Positions 63,714 through 64,000 of a DNA stretch of 64,000 bases are shown piece after piece. Each line of letters opens with the position of its first letter. The stretch's first letter is position 1. Position numbers and translations under genes: made by a program. The notes under the pieces were generated by a model. The model was not told the DNA's origin and ran no database searches. It saw only the letters and a list, made by a program, of their open reading frames with translations. The DNA is from Cyanobium sp. ATX 6A2 (GTDB lineage: Bacteria > Cyanobacteriota > Cyanobacteriia > PCC-6307 > Cyanobiaceae), in contig NZ_JAGQCU010000001.1 in NCBI RefSeq assembly GCF_024346355.1, positions 1 through 64,000 of the forward strand, in the 5' to 3' direction.

Positions 63714-64000
63714 TCAGTCCCGCAGCCCGCGCACGTGGCTGACGATCCCGGCAGCATCGATGCCCTGGTGGGGGAACTGCTCCCAGAGGCCACCACAGCC
63801 CTCCCGCCAGGTGCCCAGGTGGCCGTAGCGGGGGGTGAAGCCGCGCTCCAGCAGCCAGGTGCCGAAACGGCTGCCCAGGCCGGTGCGGCGGTTGAAGCTC
63901 TCCACCACCAGCACGAAGGGCTGACGGCCCAGCTCCGCCAGCATCGCCTCATCCACCACGTTGAGCGTGGCCTTGTTCACCAGGCCCACCTCCAGACCCT
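63714..64000 (-). CDS. Transketolase-like protein, C-terminal part (partial)
   Basis: The frame runs off the window edge; its last 95 residues are visible. GLEVGLVNKATLNVVDEAML, then RQPFVLVVESFNRRTGLGSRFGTWLLERGF is the transketolase C-terminal domain (strand, V-E-x-x-x-x-x-G-x-G-x-x, helix). It ends GIDAAGIVSHVRGLRD. It could be transketolase, a split transketolase-like subunit or a related ThDP enzyme; the N-terminal domains are outside. Confidence 0.7.
   Translation of the reverse strand, partial: GLEVGLVNKATLNVVDEAMLAELGRQPFVLVVESFNRRTGLGSRFGTWLLERGFTPRYGHLGTWREGCGGLWEQFPHQGIDAAGIVSHVRGLRD

Overview
The window looks like chromosome from a high-GC unicellular picocyanobacterium of the Cyanobium / Synechococcus group. 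Evidence: the large Mg-chelatase subunit (chlH), a high-light-inducible protein with an HLR1/RpaB-type site in its promoter, a membrane-anchored phycobilisome linker of the CpcL (CpcG2) type, a cyanobacterial AbrB regulator, and many small families known mainly from cyanobacteria (DUF2811, DUF2949, DUF3038, DUF3318, DUF3386, DUF4278, DUF4335, DUF6447, CGLD27). Most of it is ordinary housekeeping DNA, densely packed, with several convergent pairs whose 3' ends overlap.

Layout. 1-2.6 kb is worn accessory DNA: an IS481-type transposase tail, a headless HicB-like fragment, a CDGSH protein, a J-domain protein, abrB and a decayed staphylococcal-nuclease gene. 2.7-6.9 kb holds transport genes (BASS symporter, DoxX, YccF, a CPA1 antiporter) and small proteins. 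7.0-13.5 kb has pta, unknown proteins, and an oddly repetitive promoter-like gap at 9.8-10.4 kb. 13.6-20.8 kb has ppk2, the DUF3038/DUF4335 pair, apt, a UbiH-like monooxygenase, hli and dapB. chlH fills 20.9-24.9 kb. An intact IS1182-type element (25.02-26.82 kb) is inserted exactly at the folP stop codon. 26.8-39.2 kb has folP-tpiA, an S4 protein, an ABC exporter, an AGCS symporter, carB, rsfS, CGLD27 and an asparaginase. Initiator tRNA-Met is at 39.3 kb.

The most interesting stretch is 39.5-48.6 kb. A sodium:solute symporter with a tiny translationally coupled partner is followed by an aspartate-transcarbamoylase-like enzyme, an AsnB-type amidotransferase, a DUF1028 protein, an N-carbamoyl amidohydrolase and a GMC oxidoreductase. 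The transcarbamoylase keeps its carbamoyl-phosphate site but has lost the usual aspartate-binding residues. Together these read as a possible module that makes, amidates and hydrolyses an N-carbamoyl compound other than carbamoyl-aspartate; this is inference.

48.7-55.4 kb carries a ParB-like protein, an antiporter / universal stress protein / GDT1 run and an OFA-type transporter. 55.4-60.1 kb has cpcL, bioA and phosphoketolase; with pta (7 kb) the phosphoketolase could supply acetyl-CoA from sugar phosphates. 60.3-63.3 kb (Na/Pi cotransporter and DUF1576 protein) is visibly more AT-rich than its surroundings and may be acquired. The window ends inside a transketolase-like gene.
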